A stretch of 64,000 nt of DNA from Arthrobacter frigidicola (GCA_003602285.1 QZVU01000002.1:558001-622000); one strand, 5' to 3'. Numbered from the stretch's first letter, positions 50,073 to 58,756 are shown. Notes: generated by a model from the sequence alone, not told the origin. Translations and numbers: made by a program.

Positions 50073-51362
50073 ATGAAGAAACCAGCTTCGACCCGGGCGG
50101 CGGCAGCCGCCGCAGCAATCCTGGCCCTGGCAGTGACGGGTTGCACCGGAGCCGCGCCGAATGCCGCGGGGAACGGGTCCGACGGTCTTCGCTACCTCAT
50201 CAGCCAGCCCGAACGCCCCTCGGAACTTGATGCAATTCGGTCCGACCTGGAGGAGTTCGAGAAGAAATCCGGAATCGAGGTCACCCTCGACGTCCTGCCG
50301 CTGGAGAACCTCCGCACCGTCCTGCAGACGCAGCTGCGCTCCGGCGAAGGCCCGGATGTCTTCAACTACGACACGGGCCCCGGCTTCGCCGGCACCCTCG
50401 CCGAAGCGGGCCTCCTGTACGACCTCACCGACGCGTACAAAGAAAACGACTGGAAGATCTACGACTTCGCCCGTGAGCGGGTCACCTTCGACGGGAAGAT
50501 CTCCGGCGTGCCGACCCAGCTGGAGGAGGTCGGCATCTTCTACAACAAGGACCTTTTCACGAAGCACGGCGTGCAGGAGCCGAAGAACCTCTCCGACCTC
50601 CAAAAGGCGGCGGAAACCTTCACCGCGGAGGGCGTGACCCCCTTCGCCGTCAACGACAAGGAAGGCTGGCAGGGCGGCCACCTGTTCAGCATGGCCCTGT
50701 CCAGCCGCGTCGGTCCGGACGGGATGGAGAAGCTGCTCGACGGCAGCATGCCGTGGACCTCGCCCGAGGTGGTTGCCGCCCTGGAGACTTGGAGCGGCTT
50801 CGCCAAGGACGGGCACCTGCCCGATTCCCCCAACGCCCTGACCTACGACAACGGCAACGCCCTGTTCTACAAGGGCGACGCCGCCATGAACCCCACCGGA
50901 AGCTGGCTCATCTCCTCACTGCAGGAGACGGTGGACTTCGAGGTCGGGTTCCTGCCCTTCCCCGCCGAGGACGGCCCCGGCATCTTCACCGGCGGCCTCG
51001 GCGGCGGAAGCTTCGTCTCGGCCGACACGGAGAACCCCGAAGGAGCCGTCGAGCTCCTGGACTACCTCCAGTCCGAAGAGCACGGGCGCTGGCAGGTCGA
51101 AACCATCGGCACCATCCCGGCCTTCCCGGTGGAAACCGAAGGGCTCGAGGTCTCTCCGCTGTTCGCCCAGGTCATCGAGGATACGGCGAAGATCGCCGAA
51201 GGCTCGGGCGAGTTCGGCTACAACATCGACGTCCTGACCACCGACACCTTCAACAAGACCATGTGGGACGGCTTCCAGGGCATCCTCACGGGCCAGAAGA
51301 CCGCCGAGGCCGTCGCCCAGGACCTCCAGACCGCAAGCAAGCAAGCTGCCGAGGACAAGTGA
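50073..51362 (+). CDS. Sugar ABC transporter substrate-binding lipoprotein 1 (MalE/SBP type 1)
   Basis: 429 residues, signal peptide with lipobox AVTGC (lipid Cys about 25). Extracellular-solute-binding family 1 fold: LEEFEKKSGIEVTLDVLP, LRTVLQTQLRSGEGPDVFNYD, VPTQLEEVGIFYNKDLF, ALFYKGDAAMNPTGSWL and FPAEDGPGIFTGG. ATG at 50073 has AAGGAAG; an ATG 30 nt earlier lacks one. A close paralogue is encoded at 56021-57301. Precedes the two permease genes by 1 bp. Confidence 0.88.
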   Translation: MKKPASTRAAAAAAAILALAVTGCTGAAPNAAGNGSDGLRYLISQPERPSELDAIRSDLEEFEKKSGIEVTLDVLPLENLRTVLQTQLRSGEGPDVFNYDTGPGFAGTLAEAGLLYDLTDAYKENDWKIYDFARERVTFDGKISGVPTQLEEVGIFYNKDLFTKHGVQEPKNLSDLQKAAETFTAEGVTPFAVNDKEGWQGGHLFSMALSSRVGPDGMEKLLDGSMPWTSPEVVAALETWSGFAKDGHLPDSPNALTYDNGNALFYKGDAAMNPTGSWLISSLQETVDFEVGFLPFPAEDGPGIFTGGLGGGSFVSADTENPEGAVELLDYLQSEEHGRWQVETIGTIPAFPVETEGLEVSPLFAQVIEDTAKIAEGSGEFGYNIDVLTTDTFNKTMWDGFQGILTGQKTAEAVAQDLQTASKQAAEDK

Positions 51363-51363
51363 C

Positions 51364-52287
51364 ATGAGCACACCTATTTCCCTGACGACCCCTAAGGTCA
51401 CCCGGCGGGCCCAGACCCGCCTGGGCATCGCGCTCATCAGCCCGCTGATGCTGCTGGTGATCGTGTTCTTCCTCTTCCCGCTCGGGAACGCCATCTACTA
51501 TTCCGTCGTCGACTTCGACGGAATCGACCCGACCCCTGCCTTCGTGGGCCTGCAGAACTACACCCGCCTGCTCACGGACCCCGAGGTGTGGCACGCGCTG
51601 GGCAACAACGCCATCTGGATCGTGATCGGCACCGCCGCACCCCTGCTGATCGGACTCGCGCAGGCGCTGCTGCTGTGGAAGGTCCGCAACGCCGGCATCT
51701 TCTACCGGCTCGCGTTCTTCCTCCCGTACGTCCTTCCCCAGGTGGCCATCGGCATCGTGTGGGGCTGGATCTATGACCCGGTCAGCGGCTGGGTCAACAA
51801 GGCGCTGCACGTGGTGGGGCTGGACCAGCTCACCACCGGCTGGCTGGGCAACCCGAACACGGCACTCTACGCGGTCCTGGTCACCGCGATCTGGGCCACG
51901 ACCGGCTTCGTGCTCATCATCTTCCTGTCCGCGCTGCGCAACGTCGACGGGGCGCTCATGGACGCCTCCCGGCTCGACGGCGTCAACGCCGTACAGCAGC
52001 TGTGGTACATCATCCTGCCCCAGATCATGCCCGTCTTCCTCATGGTCACCACCGTGACCCTCGTGGGCGGGTTCAGCGTCTTCGACATCATCTTCATCAT
52101 GACCGGCGGCGGGCCCGCCAATGCCACCAACGTCATTGGCACCTACGCCTACACGAATGCCTTCCAGCTCAGCCAGATCAGCTACGGCACCACCCTGGCC
52201 CTGCTGATCACCGCGCTCTCGGTACCCTTCGCCGTGGCGCTCAACCGGCTGCAGCGGCGGCTCTCTCTCCAAGGAACAGGCGCATGA
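51364..52287 (+). CDS. Sugar ABC transporter permease (MalF type)
   Basis: 307 residues, six predicted helices. N-terminal LGIALISPLMLLVIVFFLFP and the ATPase-contact EAA loop DASRLDGVNAVQQLWYIILPQIMP are typical of carbohydrate importers of the CUT1 class. Starts immediately after the binding protein and overlaps the next permease by 4 nt. No ATPase gene is in the module. Confidence 0.9.
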   Translation: MSTPISLTTPKVTRRAQTRLGIALISPLMLLVIVFFLFPLGNAIYYSVVDFDGIDPTPAFVGLQNYTRLLTDPEVWHALGNNAIWIVIGTAAPLLIGLAQALLLWKVRNAGIFYRLAFFLPYVLPQVAIGIVWGWIYDPVSGWVNKALHVVGLDQLTTGWLGNPNTALYAVLVTAIWATTGFVLIIFLSALRNVDGALMDASRLDGVNAVQQLWYIILPQIMPVFLMVTTVTLVGGFSVFDIIFIMTGGGPANATNVIGTYAYTNAFQLSQISYGTTLALLITALSVPFAVALNRLQRRLSLQGTGA

Positions 52288-53195
52288 CCACCACAACTGC
52301 ACCCACCACTGAAACGGCACCTCCACCCCGGCGCGGGGTAGGGGCACCCCGCGAAGACAACGGCATGTCGCCCCGCCGGCGCACCGCGCTGACGGGCAAG
52401 CACCTCCTGCTGATCGTGCTCTCCGCGGTCTCCCTCTTCCCGGTGATCCTGGTGATCTCCACGGCGCTGAAGTCCGAGGAGGACGTGCGCACCAACCCCT
52501 TCGGGCTGTTCTCCTCGTTCTCCCTTGAGAACCTCCAGAACGCCTGGGTGGTGGGCGATTTCGGCAGCTATTTGCTCAACAGCATCCTGCTGAGCGTGCC
52601 CAGCACCCTGCTCGTGGTCGTCCTGTCCACCATGGCCGGCTACACCTTCGCCCGCCTCCCCTTCCGGGGGCGTTCGGTGGCCTTCTACTTGGTGGTACTG
52701 GGCCTGCTCGTGCCGTTCTTCGCCTACATGATCCCGCTCTACTTCCAGCTCCGCGGGCTCGGCCTCCTCGACACCCTCCCCGGCGCCATCCTGGTGCTCA
52801 CCTCCACCGGGGTGTCCTTCGGAACCTTCTTCATGCGGGCGTTCTTCTCCGACCTTCCCCTGGAACTGGAGCAGGCGGCCCGGGTCGACGGGGCCTCGGA
52901 GTGGCAGATCTTCCTGAAGGTCATGCTTCCCCTGGTCTCCTCCGGCGCCGGCGCCCTGGGCGTCTTCACCTTCATCCAGAACTGGAACAACTTCCTGGTG
53001 CCCCTGCTGTACCTGCCGGGCGGGGAGTTCCGGCCCCTCACCACCGGGCTCTACCAGTTCACCGGCGGACGGTCCCTGGACATCGGACCGCTGGCCGCCG
53101 GAACCCTCATCACGATCATCCCCGTCGTCGTCCTGTTCCTGCTCATGCAGCGCCAGGTGGCCGAGGGCTTCATCTCCGGCGCCGTCAAGGGCTGA
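52284..53195 (+). CDS. Sugar ABC transporter permease (MalG type)
   Basis: 303 residues. A polar, Thr/Pro/Arg-rich N-terminal 35 residues, then six helices. The EAA loop is QAARVDGASEWQIFLKVMLPLVSSG and the protein ends MQRQVAEGFISGAVKG, the standard MalG-type C-terminus. ATG at 52284 overlaps the upstream stop. The ATPase is probably a shared MsiK-type protein encoded elsewhere. Confidence 0.9.
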   Translation: MTTTTAPTTETAPPPRRGVGAPREDNGMSPRRRTALTGKHLLLIVLSAVSLFPVILVISTALKSEEDVRTNPFGLFSSFSLENLQNAWVVGDFGSYLLNSILLSVPSTLLVVVLSTMAGYTFARLPFRGRSVAFYLVVLGLLVPFFAYMIPLYFQLRGLGLLDTLPGAILVLTSTGVSFGTFFMRAFFSDLPLELEQAARVDGASEWQIFLKVMLPLVSSGAGALGVFTFIQNWNNFLVPLLYLPGGEFRPLTTGLYQFTGGRSLDIGPLAAGTLITIIPVVVLFLLMQRQVAEGFISGAVKG

Positions 53196-53255
53196 GCCCG
53201 GACACATCTTCCCCACCAGATCGAGAATCACCAATACACGAAGGACACCGCCCCC

Positions 53256-54302
53256 ATGGCATCCGTTGTCAGTTTCACCTCCCCCCGCATCGCGGAAATC
53301 ACCGACGAGTCCGAAGCAGCACTCGCCGGCAACGAGGTCCGCATCCGCACCCTCTACTCCGGCATCTCCGCCGGCACCGAGCTCACCGCCTACCGCGGCA
53401 GCAACCCCTACCTGCAGAAGCAGTGGAGCCCCGAGCGGCGGCTCTTCATCGACGGCGAATCCACCCTGTCCTACCCGGTCCATGGCTGGGGTTACGAGGA
53501 GGTCGGCGAGGTCGTCGAGATCGGCTCCGAAGTGACCACTGTTGCCCTCGGCGACCGCATCTGGGGCACCTGGGGCCACCGGTCCTCCACCGTGAAGACC
53601 GAGGGATACGCCGCCGCGCGCATCCTCGACCCCTCCGCGGACCCCCGGATCGGCATCTTCTCCCAGATCGGCGCCATCGCCCTGAACGTCGTCCTGGACG
53701 CCGACATCCACGTCGGTGAGACGGTCGCCGTCTTCGGCCTTGGAGTTCCCGGCCAGATCGTCGCGCAGCTGGCCCGGCTCAACGGCGCCCGCGTAATCGC
53801 CGTCGACGGCATCGCCGGCCGGCGCAAGCTCGCCGAGGAACTCGGGGCGGACATCGTCCTCGACCCGGCCGACGGGAATGTCGCCGAGCGCATCCGCGAG
53901 CTCACCGGAGGCCGCGGCGCCGACGCCGCCCTCGAAGTGACCGGCAACTACCGGGCCCTCCACGAGGCGATCCGCTCGGTGGCCTACAGCTCCCGCGTCT
54001 GCGCTGCGGGTTTCCTGCAGGGCGACGGCATGGGCCTGCGCCTCGGCGAGGAGTTCCACCACAACCGCATCCAGGTCATCTCCTCGCAGATCTCCGGGGT
54101 GTCCCCGTCCCTGCAGCACCGGTGGGACACCTACCGGCTCAACACCACCGCCATCGACCTGGCCGTCACCGGGAAGCTGAACCTTGTGGACCTGATCTCC
54201 CACACCGTTCCGCTGGCCGACGCCGCGGCCGCCTTCAGCATGCTCGACGAAAACCCGCAGGACGCCCTCCAGGTCGTCCTCAGCTTTGAGGAGGACCAGT
54301 GA
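53256..54302 (+). CDS. Medium-chain dehydrogenase/reductase lacking the catalytic zinc ligands
   Basis: 348 residues, MDR fold with GroES-like and Rossmann domains. The position where zinc alcohol dehydrogenases have Cys-Gly-Thr-Asp reads ISAGTEL, and the following His-Glu motif is replaced by GWGYEEVGEV, so the catalytic zinc is probably absent. Rossmann motif is VAVFGLGVPGQIVAQLARLNGARVIAVDG. Such zinc-less ISAGTE proteins occur with sugar and inositol genes. Start ATG 53256 with GAAGGA. Its stop overlaps the next start, so it works in the same pathway as the TIM barrel. Confidence 0.82.
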   Translation: MASVVSFTSPRIAEITDESEAALAGNEVRIRTLYSGISAGTELTAYRGSNPYLQKQWSPERRLFIDGESTLSYPVHGWGYEEVGEVVEIGSEVTTVALGDRIWGTWGHRSSTVKTEGYAAARILDPSADPRIGIFSQIGAIALNVVLDADIHVGETVAVFGLGVPGQIVAQLARLNGARVIAVDGIAGRRKLAEELGADIVLDPADGNVAERIRELTGGRGADAALEVTGNYRALHEAIRSVAYSSRVCAAGFLQGDGMGLRLGEEFHHNRIQVISSQISGVSPSLQHRWDTYRLNTTAIDLAVTGKLNLVDLISHTVPLADAAAAFSMLDENPQDALQVVLSFEEDQ

Positions 54303-55111
54303 CCTTTCGGCTCGCAATCCAGGAACACTTCCTTGAGGGCAGGAACCTCATGGAGAAATTCGAGTTCGCGCAGGAGCGCGGTTTCGACGGCATCGAGCTG
54401 CTGGGGAAGGGCGACGGGATCTTCGCTGGACGCTCCGCGGAACTCCGTGAGGCCCGGGCCGCCGGGGTCGTCCTGCCCAGCGTGTGCGTCAACATGGACC
54501 ACTTCATCGGTGACTTCGATCCCGCCCGGGCCAAGGACGCACGCGAACAGATGAAGCACCTGCTTTCGGGCATCGCCGAGGCCGGGGGGTTCGGCGCCGT
54601 CACGCCCAACGCCTACGCCCTGTTCAGCCGCCGGCTTCCCCCGTTCGAGCCGCCCCGCAGCGACGAGGAATCGCGCGCAGTCCTCGTCGAGGCCCTGGCG
54701 GAGCTCGGCGCCCACGCCGAGGCCGAAGGCGCCCTGGTCCTGCTCGAACCCCTGAACCGGTACGAGGACTTTCTGGTCAACACCCTCGCCGACGCCGTCT
54801 CCATCGTCGAGGAGGTGTCGTCCCCGGGCGTCGCCGTCATCGCCGACACCTTCCACATGTCCATCGAGGAGGCGGACATCCCCGCCTCCATCCGGGCCGC
54901 CGGGAAGCATATCCGCCACGTCCAGCTCGGCGACAGCAACCGGCTGGAGCCGGGCGCCGGCCACTACGACTGGCCCGCGACGCTCGCCGCGCTGGAGGAG
55001 ATCGGCTACGACGGGTGGCTCGCCATGGAGTGCCGCCTCAGCGGCCCGGTCCGCGACGTCCTCCCGAAGGTCTCGGCCCTGCTGAAGAGCCCGGCCCTGC
55101 TGGCGAACTAG
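54299..55111 (+). CDS. Sugar isomerase/epimerase-type TIM barrel
   Basis: 270 residues, xylose-isomerase-like, metal dependent. Ligand segments: [17 protein letters not shown] (Glu), [15 protein letters not shown] (Asp, His), [19 protein letters not shown] and the closing [10 protein letters not shown] (Glu). It resembles the module 2 epimerase-like barrel in the EPLNRYE and DT(Y/F)H motifs. GTG start overlaps the dehydrogenase stop by 4 nt. Likely acts on a keto-sugar or keto-glycoside made by the neighbouring dehydrogenases. A 17-bp tandem duplication covers its stop codon. Confidence 0.82.
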   Translation: MTFRLAIQEHFLEGRNLMEKFEFAQERGFDGIELLGKGDGIFAGRSAELREARAAGVVLPSVCVNMDHFIGDFDPARAKDAREQMKHLLSGIAEAGGFGAVTPNAYALFSRRLPPFEPPRSDEESRAVLVEALAELGAHAEAEGALVLLEPLNRYEDFLVNTLADAVSIVEEVSSPGVAVIADTFHMSIEEADIPASIRAAGKHIRHVQLGDSNRLEPGAGHYDWPATLAALEEIGYDGWLAMECRLSGPVRDVLPKVSALLKSPALLAN

Positions 55112-55130
55112 GCCTGCTGAAGAACTAGGC
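55097..55130 (+). repeat. 17-bp tandem duplication across a stop codon
   Basis: Units 55097-55113 and 55114-55130 match at 15 of 17 positions. The first unit contains the stop codon of the TIM-barrel gene; the second repeats it in the intergenic gap. Looks like a recent slippage duplication. Confidence 0.6.
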
Positions 55131-55154
55131 GAAAGCCGCGACGAACGGATTCTC

Positions 55155-55916
55155 ATGCAGCACAGCACCATCCCGCCCCTGCGGATCACCGTCTGGAACG
55201 AGGGCATCCACGAGGCCACCGAGCCGGAGGTCGCCGCCATCTACCCGGACGGCATCCACGGCGCCATCGCCGAAGGCCTCCGGCTCGTCCTCGACGGGGA
55301 CCCGGTGATCCGGACGGCCGTCCTGGCCGATCCCGGCCACGGGATCAGCGATGAGGTCCTCGCGGAGACCGACGTCCTCCTGTGGTGGGGCCACATCGCC
55401 CACGACCAGGTGTCCGACGAGGTGGTGGAGCGGGTCCAGCAGCACGTCCTGGGCGGGATGGGCCTGCTCGTGCTGCATTCGGGCCACTTCTCCAAGATCT
55501 TCACCCGCCTGATGGGCACCACCTGCTCCCTGCTGTGGCGCAACGGGGCGGAGCGGGAACTCGTCTGGAATGTGAACCCCACCCACCCCATCACGGCGGG
55601 GATCGAGGGTCCGCTGGTGATCGAGAAACAGGAAACCTACGGGGAGTTCTTCGACATCCCCACCCCGGATGACCTGGTGTTCATCAGCTCCTTCAGCGGC
55701 GGCGAGGTCTTCCGCTCGGGAGTGACCTTCACCCGGGGGCGCGGACGCATCTTCTACTTCAGCCCCGGAGACCAGGCGTATCCCGTCTACCACCATCCCC
55801 AGATCCGGAGGGTCCTGGCCAACGGCGTCCGCTGGGCGGCGCAGACCACGGCCGACCGGACACCGCCGGCGGTCACCAACCCGGCCCGCGGCTGGTTCCA
55901 GGACCCCCCGGCCTGA
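55155..55916 (+). CDS. ThuA-like protein (trehalose utilisation family)
   Basis: 253 residues, class I glutamine amidotransferase-like fold used by the ThuA family. Features: [47 protein letters not shown] and [29 protein letters not shown], all family hallmarks. In rhizobia ThuA acts with the Gfo/MocA enzyme ThuB on trehalose and related disaccharides through 3-keto intermediates. Here both are present, together with a CUT1 importer. Weak ribosome binding site before ATG 55155. Confidence 0.85.
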   Translation: MQHSTIPPLRITVWNEGIHEATEPEVAAIYPDGIHGAIAEGLRLVLDGDPVIRTAVLADPGHGISDEVLAETDVLLWWGHIAHDQVSDEVVERVQQHVLGGMGLLVLHSGHFSKIFTRLMGTTCSLLWRNGAERELVWNVNPTHPITAGIEGPLVIEKQETYGEFFDIPTPDDLVFISSFSGGEVFRSGVTFTRGRGRIFYFSPGDQAYPVYHHPQIRRVLANGVRWAAQTTADRTPPAVTNPARGWFQDPPA

Positions 55917-55979
55917 CCCGCCTGACCCGTCTGACCCGGCCTGATGTGCTGACCCGTCTGACCGGCCAGCACATCAGGC
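55913..55979 (+). repeat. 9-bp tandem repeats running into a 13-bp stem hairpin
   Basis: Units of the form CTGACCCGN start at 55913, 55922, 55931, 55949 and 55958, all in the same 9-bp phase, with one degenerate unit between. The last units form the loop of a hairpin with perfect 13-bp arms, GCCTGATGTGCTG (55939-55951) and its complement (55967-55979), 15-nt loop. The first unit contains the ThuA stop codon. Position suggests an intercistronic expression or stability element upstream of the second binding protein. Confidence 0.7.
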
Positions 55980-56020
55980 ACATCCGTACGCACCCTACCG
56001 ATTCGACAAGAAAGCACCCC

Positions 56021-57301
56021 ATGAAACGCCTTGCAGCTCTCCGGATCCCTGCGGTCACCGCCGCGTTCGCCTTCGCCGTCACAGGATGCACCGGCACCTC
56101 GTCGGCCGCGGAGAAGGACAGCGGGAATGGTGAGCAGATCCGTTATCTCATCGAGCAGCCCGAGGACCCGGCCGCCGTCGACCTGATCAACGAGGACATC
56201 GCCGTCTTCGAGAAGAAAAACCCCGACATCGACGTCGAACTCGAGGTCCTGCCCACCGACAATATGCGCACCGTGCTCCAGACCCAGCTGCGCTCCGGCG
56301 AGGGTCCCGACATCTTCAGCTGGGGATCCGGCCCCGGCTACGCCGGCGCGCTCGCCGACGCCGGGCTGCTCCACGACCTGACGGACGCCTACGAGGAGCA
56401 CGACTGGCCCGTCTACGAGTTCGCCAAGGAGCGCGTGACCTTCGACGGCAAGGTCTACGGGGTCCCTGGGGACATCGAGACCATCGGCCTGTTCTACAAC
56501 AAGCAGGTCTTCGAGGACCTCGGCATCAGCGAACCGACGAACCTCGGCGAGCTCGAGTCCGCTGCGGCCGCGATCGCCAAGGAGGGGCTGACCCCGATCG
56601 CAGCCAGCGACAAGGAAGGCTGGCAGGGCGGTCACCTGCTGAGCATGGCCCTGTCCAGCCGGGTCGGCGCCGAAGGAGTGGACAAGCTGCTGGGCGGCGA
56701 AATGCCCTGGACCTCCCCGGAGGTGGTGGCGGCCCTGGACACCTGGAAGTCCTTCAACGCGGCCGGGTACCTGCCCGACTTCCCCACGTCCCTGACCTAC
56801 GACGGCGGGAACGCCCTGTTCTACTCCGGTGAGGCCGCCATCCTGCCCACCGGCAGCTGGGCCACCGACGAGATCGCCAAGAACACCGACTTCGAGGTCG
56901 GCTTCATCCCCTTCCCGGCCGAGGACGGCCCGGGCATCTTCAGCGGCGGGCTCGGCTCCGGCCCATACATCTCCGCATCCTCAAAAAACACCGAGGCGGC
57001 CGAGAAGTTCCTTGACTACCTGGTCAGCCCGGAGCACGGACGGTGGACCGTTGAGAACTTCAACACCATCCCGCCGTTCCCGGTGGACACCGAGGGCATC
57101 GACGCCGACCCCCTGTTCGCGCAGGTTCTCGAGGACGCCTCGAAGATCTCGGACGGAACCGGCGAGTTCGGCTCCAACGTCGACGTGCTGTCCACCGACG
57201 TCTTCAACGACGCCATGTGGAAGGGCGTGCAGGCCATGCTGACAAACCAGCAGAGCGCGAAAGACGCCGCCGCCGACCTTGACGCCGCCTTTCAGCAGTA
57301 A
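56021..57301 (+). CDS. Sugar ABC transporter substrate-binding lipoprotein 2 (paralogue of 50073-51362)
   Basis: 426 residues, lipobox AVTGC (lipid Cys about 23). Shares with the first binding protein long strings such as MRTVLQTQLRSGEGPD, ERVTFDGK, DKEGWQGGHL, SMALSSRVG, MPWTSPEVVAALDTW and FPAEDGPGIF, so they are recent paralogues. Differences fall partly around the hinge and pocket (SWGSGPGYAG for NYDTGPGFAG, VPGDIETIG for VPTQLEEVG), as expected for changed ligand preference. No permease follows, so it must share the pair at 51364-53195. A long hairpin follows its stop. Confidence 0.87.
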   Translation: MKRLAALRIPAVTAAFAFAVTGCTGTSSAAEKDSGNGEQIRYLIEQPEDPAAVDLINEDIAVFEKKNPDIDVELEVLPTDNMRTVLQTQLRSGEGPDIFSWGSGPGYAGALADAGLLHDLTDAYEEHDWPVYEFAKERVTFDGKVYGVPGDIETIGLFYNKQVFEDLGISEPTNLGELESAAAAIAKEGLTPIAASDKEGWQGGHLLSMALSSRVGAEGVDKLLGGEMPWTSPEVVAALDTWKSFNAAGYLPDFPTSLTYDGGNALFYSGEAAILPTGSWATDEIAKNTDFEVGFIPFPAEDGPGIFSGGLGSGPYISASSKNTEAAEKFLDYLVSPEHGRWTVENFNTIPPFPVDTEGIDADPLFAQVLEDASKISDGTGEFGSNVDVLSTDVFNDAMWKGVQAMLTNQQSAKDAAADLDAAFQQ

Positions 57302-57308
57302 CACGCTC

Positions 57309-57336
57309 GGGGGACGGCCCGGGCTGGCCGTCCCCC
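57309..57336 (+). terminator. Strong hairpin after the second binding protein
   Basis: GGGGGACGGCC (57309-57319) pairs perfectly with 57326-57336 around a 6-nt loop, 8 bp after the stop. Partial terminator or 3' stabiliser; the next gene starts about 100 bp later. Confidence 0.6.
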
Positions 57337-57433
57337 CGGGCTGCCTCCCGGGCCCCGTACCCGTATTCCCCACCTGCGATCCCCACCGAACCGCCACCTG
57401 AATCCGCACCCCTGACCAGCAACGAGGAAGACT

Positions 57434-58735
57434 ATGCACGACGTACTCGATCCCCGCGACATCATTCCCGACGAGGCCGAACAGCTGGCGCACTCCGGCT
57501 ACGCCGTCGGAGACCTCGAACACCAGGCGCGGGAGGCGGCTGCGGCCTCGGACCTGCCACGCCTCGCCGCCATCGGGCAGGCCCTCGCCGGACTGCAGCG
57601 CGACCCGGACTGGGCCTACGACGAGCCCGGGGACGAGGCTGTCCTGCTCGAACTGGCCGGCCGGGTGGAAAAGACGGCGTACGAGCCGGCCGAACTCCCC
57701 GGAAGGATCCGCGGAGCCTGGCTCGGCCGGGCCGTGGGCAACACCATGGGCAAGCCGATCGAAGGGTTGTCCCGCGGCGAGGTGGAGACCTACCTGCGGG
57801 CTGCCGGACAGTGGCCCCAGACCGGCTTCGTCCGGCTGCTCGACCCGCTGCCGGCCGGGGTGGGCCGGCTTCACCCGTCGGCCCCGACCGCTTCGGAGGG
57901 GAACTTTACCGAGGTGCCGCGCGATGACGACATCGACTGGACCATCCTCGGGCTGAATTTGCTCGAAACCCACGGGCGCGGCCTCACCACCGACCACATC
58001 GCCGCGGAGTGGCTGGGCCGGCTCCCGTTCACCCAGATCTACACGGCCGAACGCGCCGCCTACCGCAACCTGATCGCCGGCCTGCAGGCACCGGCCACCG
58101 CCACCGAGGCCAACCCCTACCGGGAATGGATCGGCGCACTCATCCGCGGGGACATCTTCGGCTACGTGAACCCCGGAGACCCGGCGGAGGCCGCGCGCCT
58201 GGCCCTGGTCGACGCGCGCCTGAGCCACACCGCCAACGGCGCCTACGGGGAGATGTGGGCCGCCGCCCTCCTGGCGGCCGCCTTCACCACCGACTCGGCA
58301 CGGGAGGCCCTGGGCACCGCGCTGCGCGTTGTCCCCGAGCGCTCCCGGCTGGCCGAGGCCCTCCGCGGGGTCCTCGAGCTCTTCGACGGCGGTGCGACCT
58401 CCGAGGAGGCCCTGGACTGGGTGGATGAGACGCTCGGCCATTACAGCTGGGTCCACACCATTCACAACGCCGCCCTGATCTCGATCGGCCTGCTGTGGGG
58501 CAGGGACTTCGCCGGCGCCGTCGCCACCGCGATCTCCGGCGGGCGCGACACCGACTCCACGGCGGCCACGGTGGGCAGCGCCTACGGTGCCCTGCACGGG
58601 GCCAACGCGGTTCCCGGCGAACTCGTGGGCACCACGCACGAGCACGTACGCAGCGACGTGCGCGGCTACGACCACATCACCATCGACGAACTCGCCGAGC
58701 GCACCCTGCGGCTGGTCCCCCGCCGGGCCGGCTAG
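57434..58735 (+). CDS. ADP-ribosylglycohydrolase-family protein
   Basis: 433 residues, DraG/ARH all-helical fold that normally cleaves ADP-ribose N- or O-glycosidic bonds with two Mg ions. Metal-binding Asp clusters are present in VPRDDDIDWTILGLNLL and SGGRDTDSTAATVGSAYGALHG, and RGAWLGRAVGNTMGKPIEG is the usual first helix. About 75 residues precede the fold. Cytosolic. Being the last gene of a sugar-uptake cluster, it may hydrolyse a glycosidic bond of the imported compound rather than a protein modification; that is inference. Terminator hairpins follow. Confidence 0.83.
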   Translation: MHDVLDPRDIIPDEAEQLAHSGYAVGDLEHQAREAAAASDLPRLAAIGQALAGLQRDPDWAYDEPGDEAVLLELAGRVEKTAYEPAELPGRIRGAWLGRAVGNTMGKPIEGLSRGEVETYLRAAGQWPQTGFVRLLDPLPAGVGRLHPSAPTASEGNFTEVPRDDDIDWTILGLNLLETHGRGLTTDHIAAEWLGRLPFTQIYTAERAAYRNLIAGLQAPATATEANPYREWIGALIRGDIFGYVNPGDPAEAARLALVDARLSHTANGAYGEMWAAALLAAAFTTDSAREALGTALRVVPERSRLAEALRGVLELFDGGATSEEALDWVDETLGHYSWVHTIHNAALISIGLLWGRDFAGAVATAISGGRDTDSTAATVGSAYGALHGANAVPGELVGTTHEHVRSDVRGYDHITIDELAERTLRLVPRRAG

Positions 58736-58756
58736 GGCAGCGGGCCCAGGCCCGGC

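Noticed and set aside
52182-54317. A 711-codon minus-strand open frame
   Set aside because: Lies opposite the permease and dehydrogenase genes, lacks any domain motif and has a shadow-like composition.
48860-58735. C-glycoside deglycosidase (DgpBC/CarBC-type) cluster
   Set aside because: The TIM barrel and Gfo/MocA enzyme fit, but the small beta-sandwich partner subunit needed for that enzyme is not encoded in the cluster.
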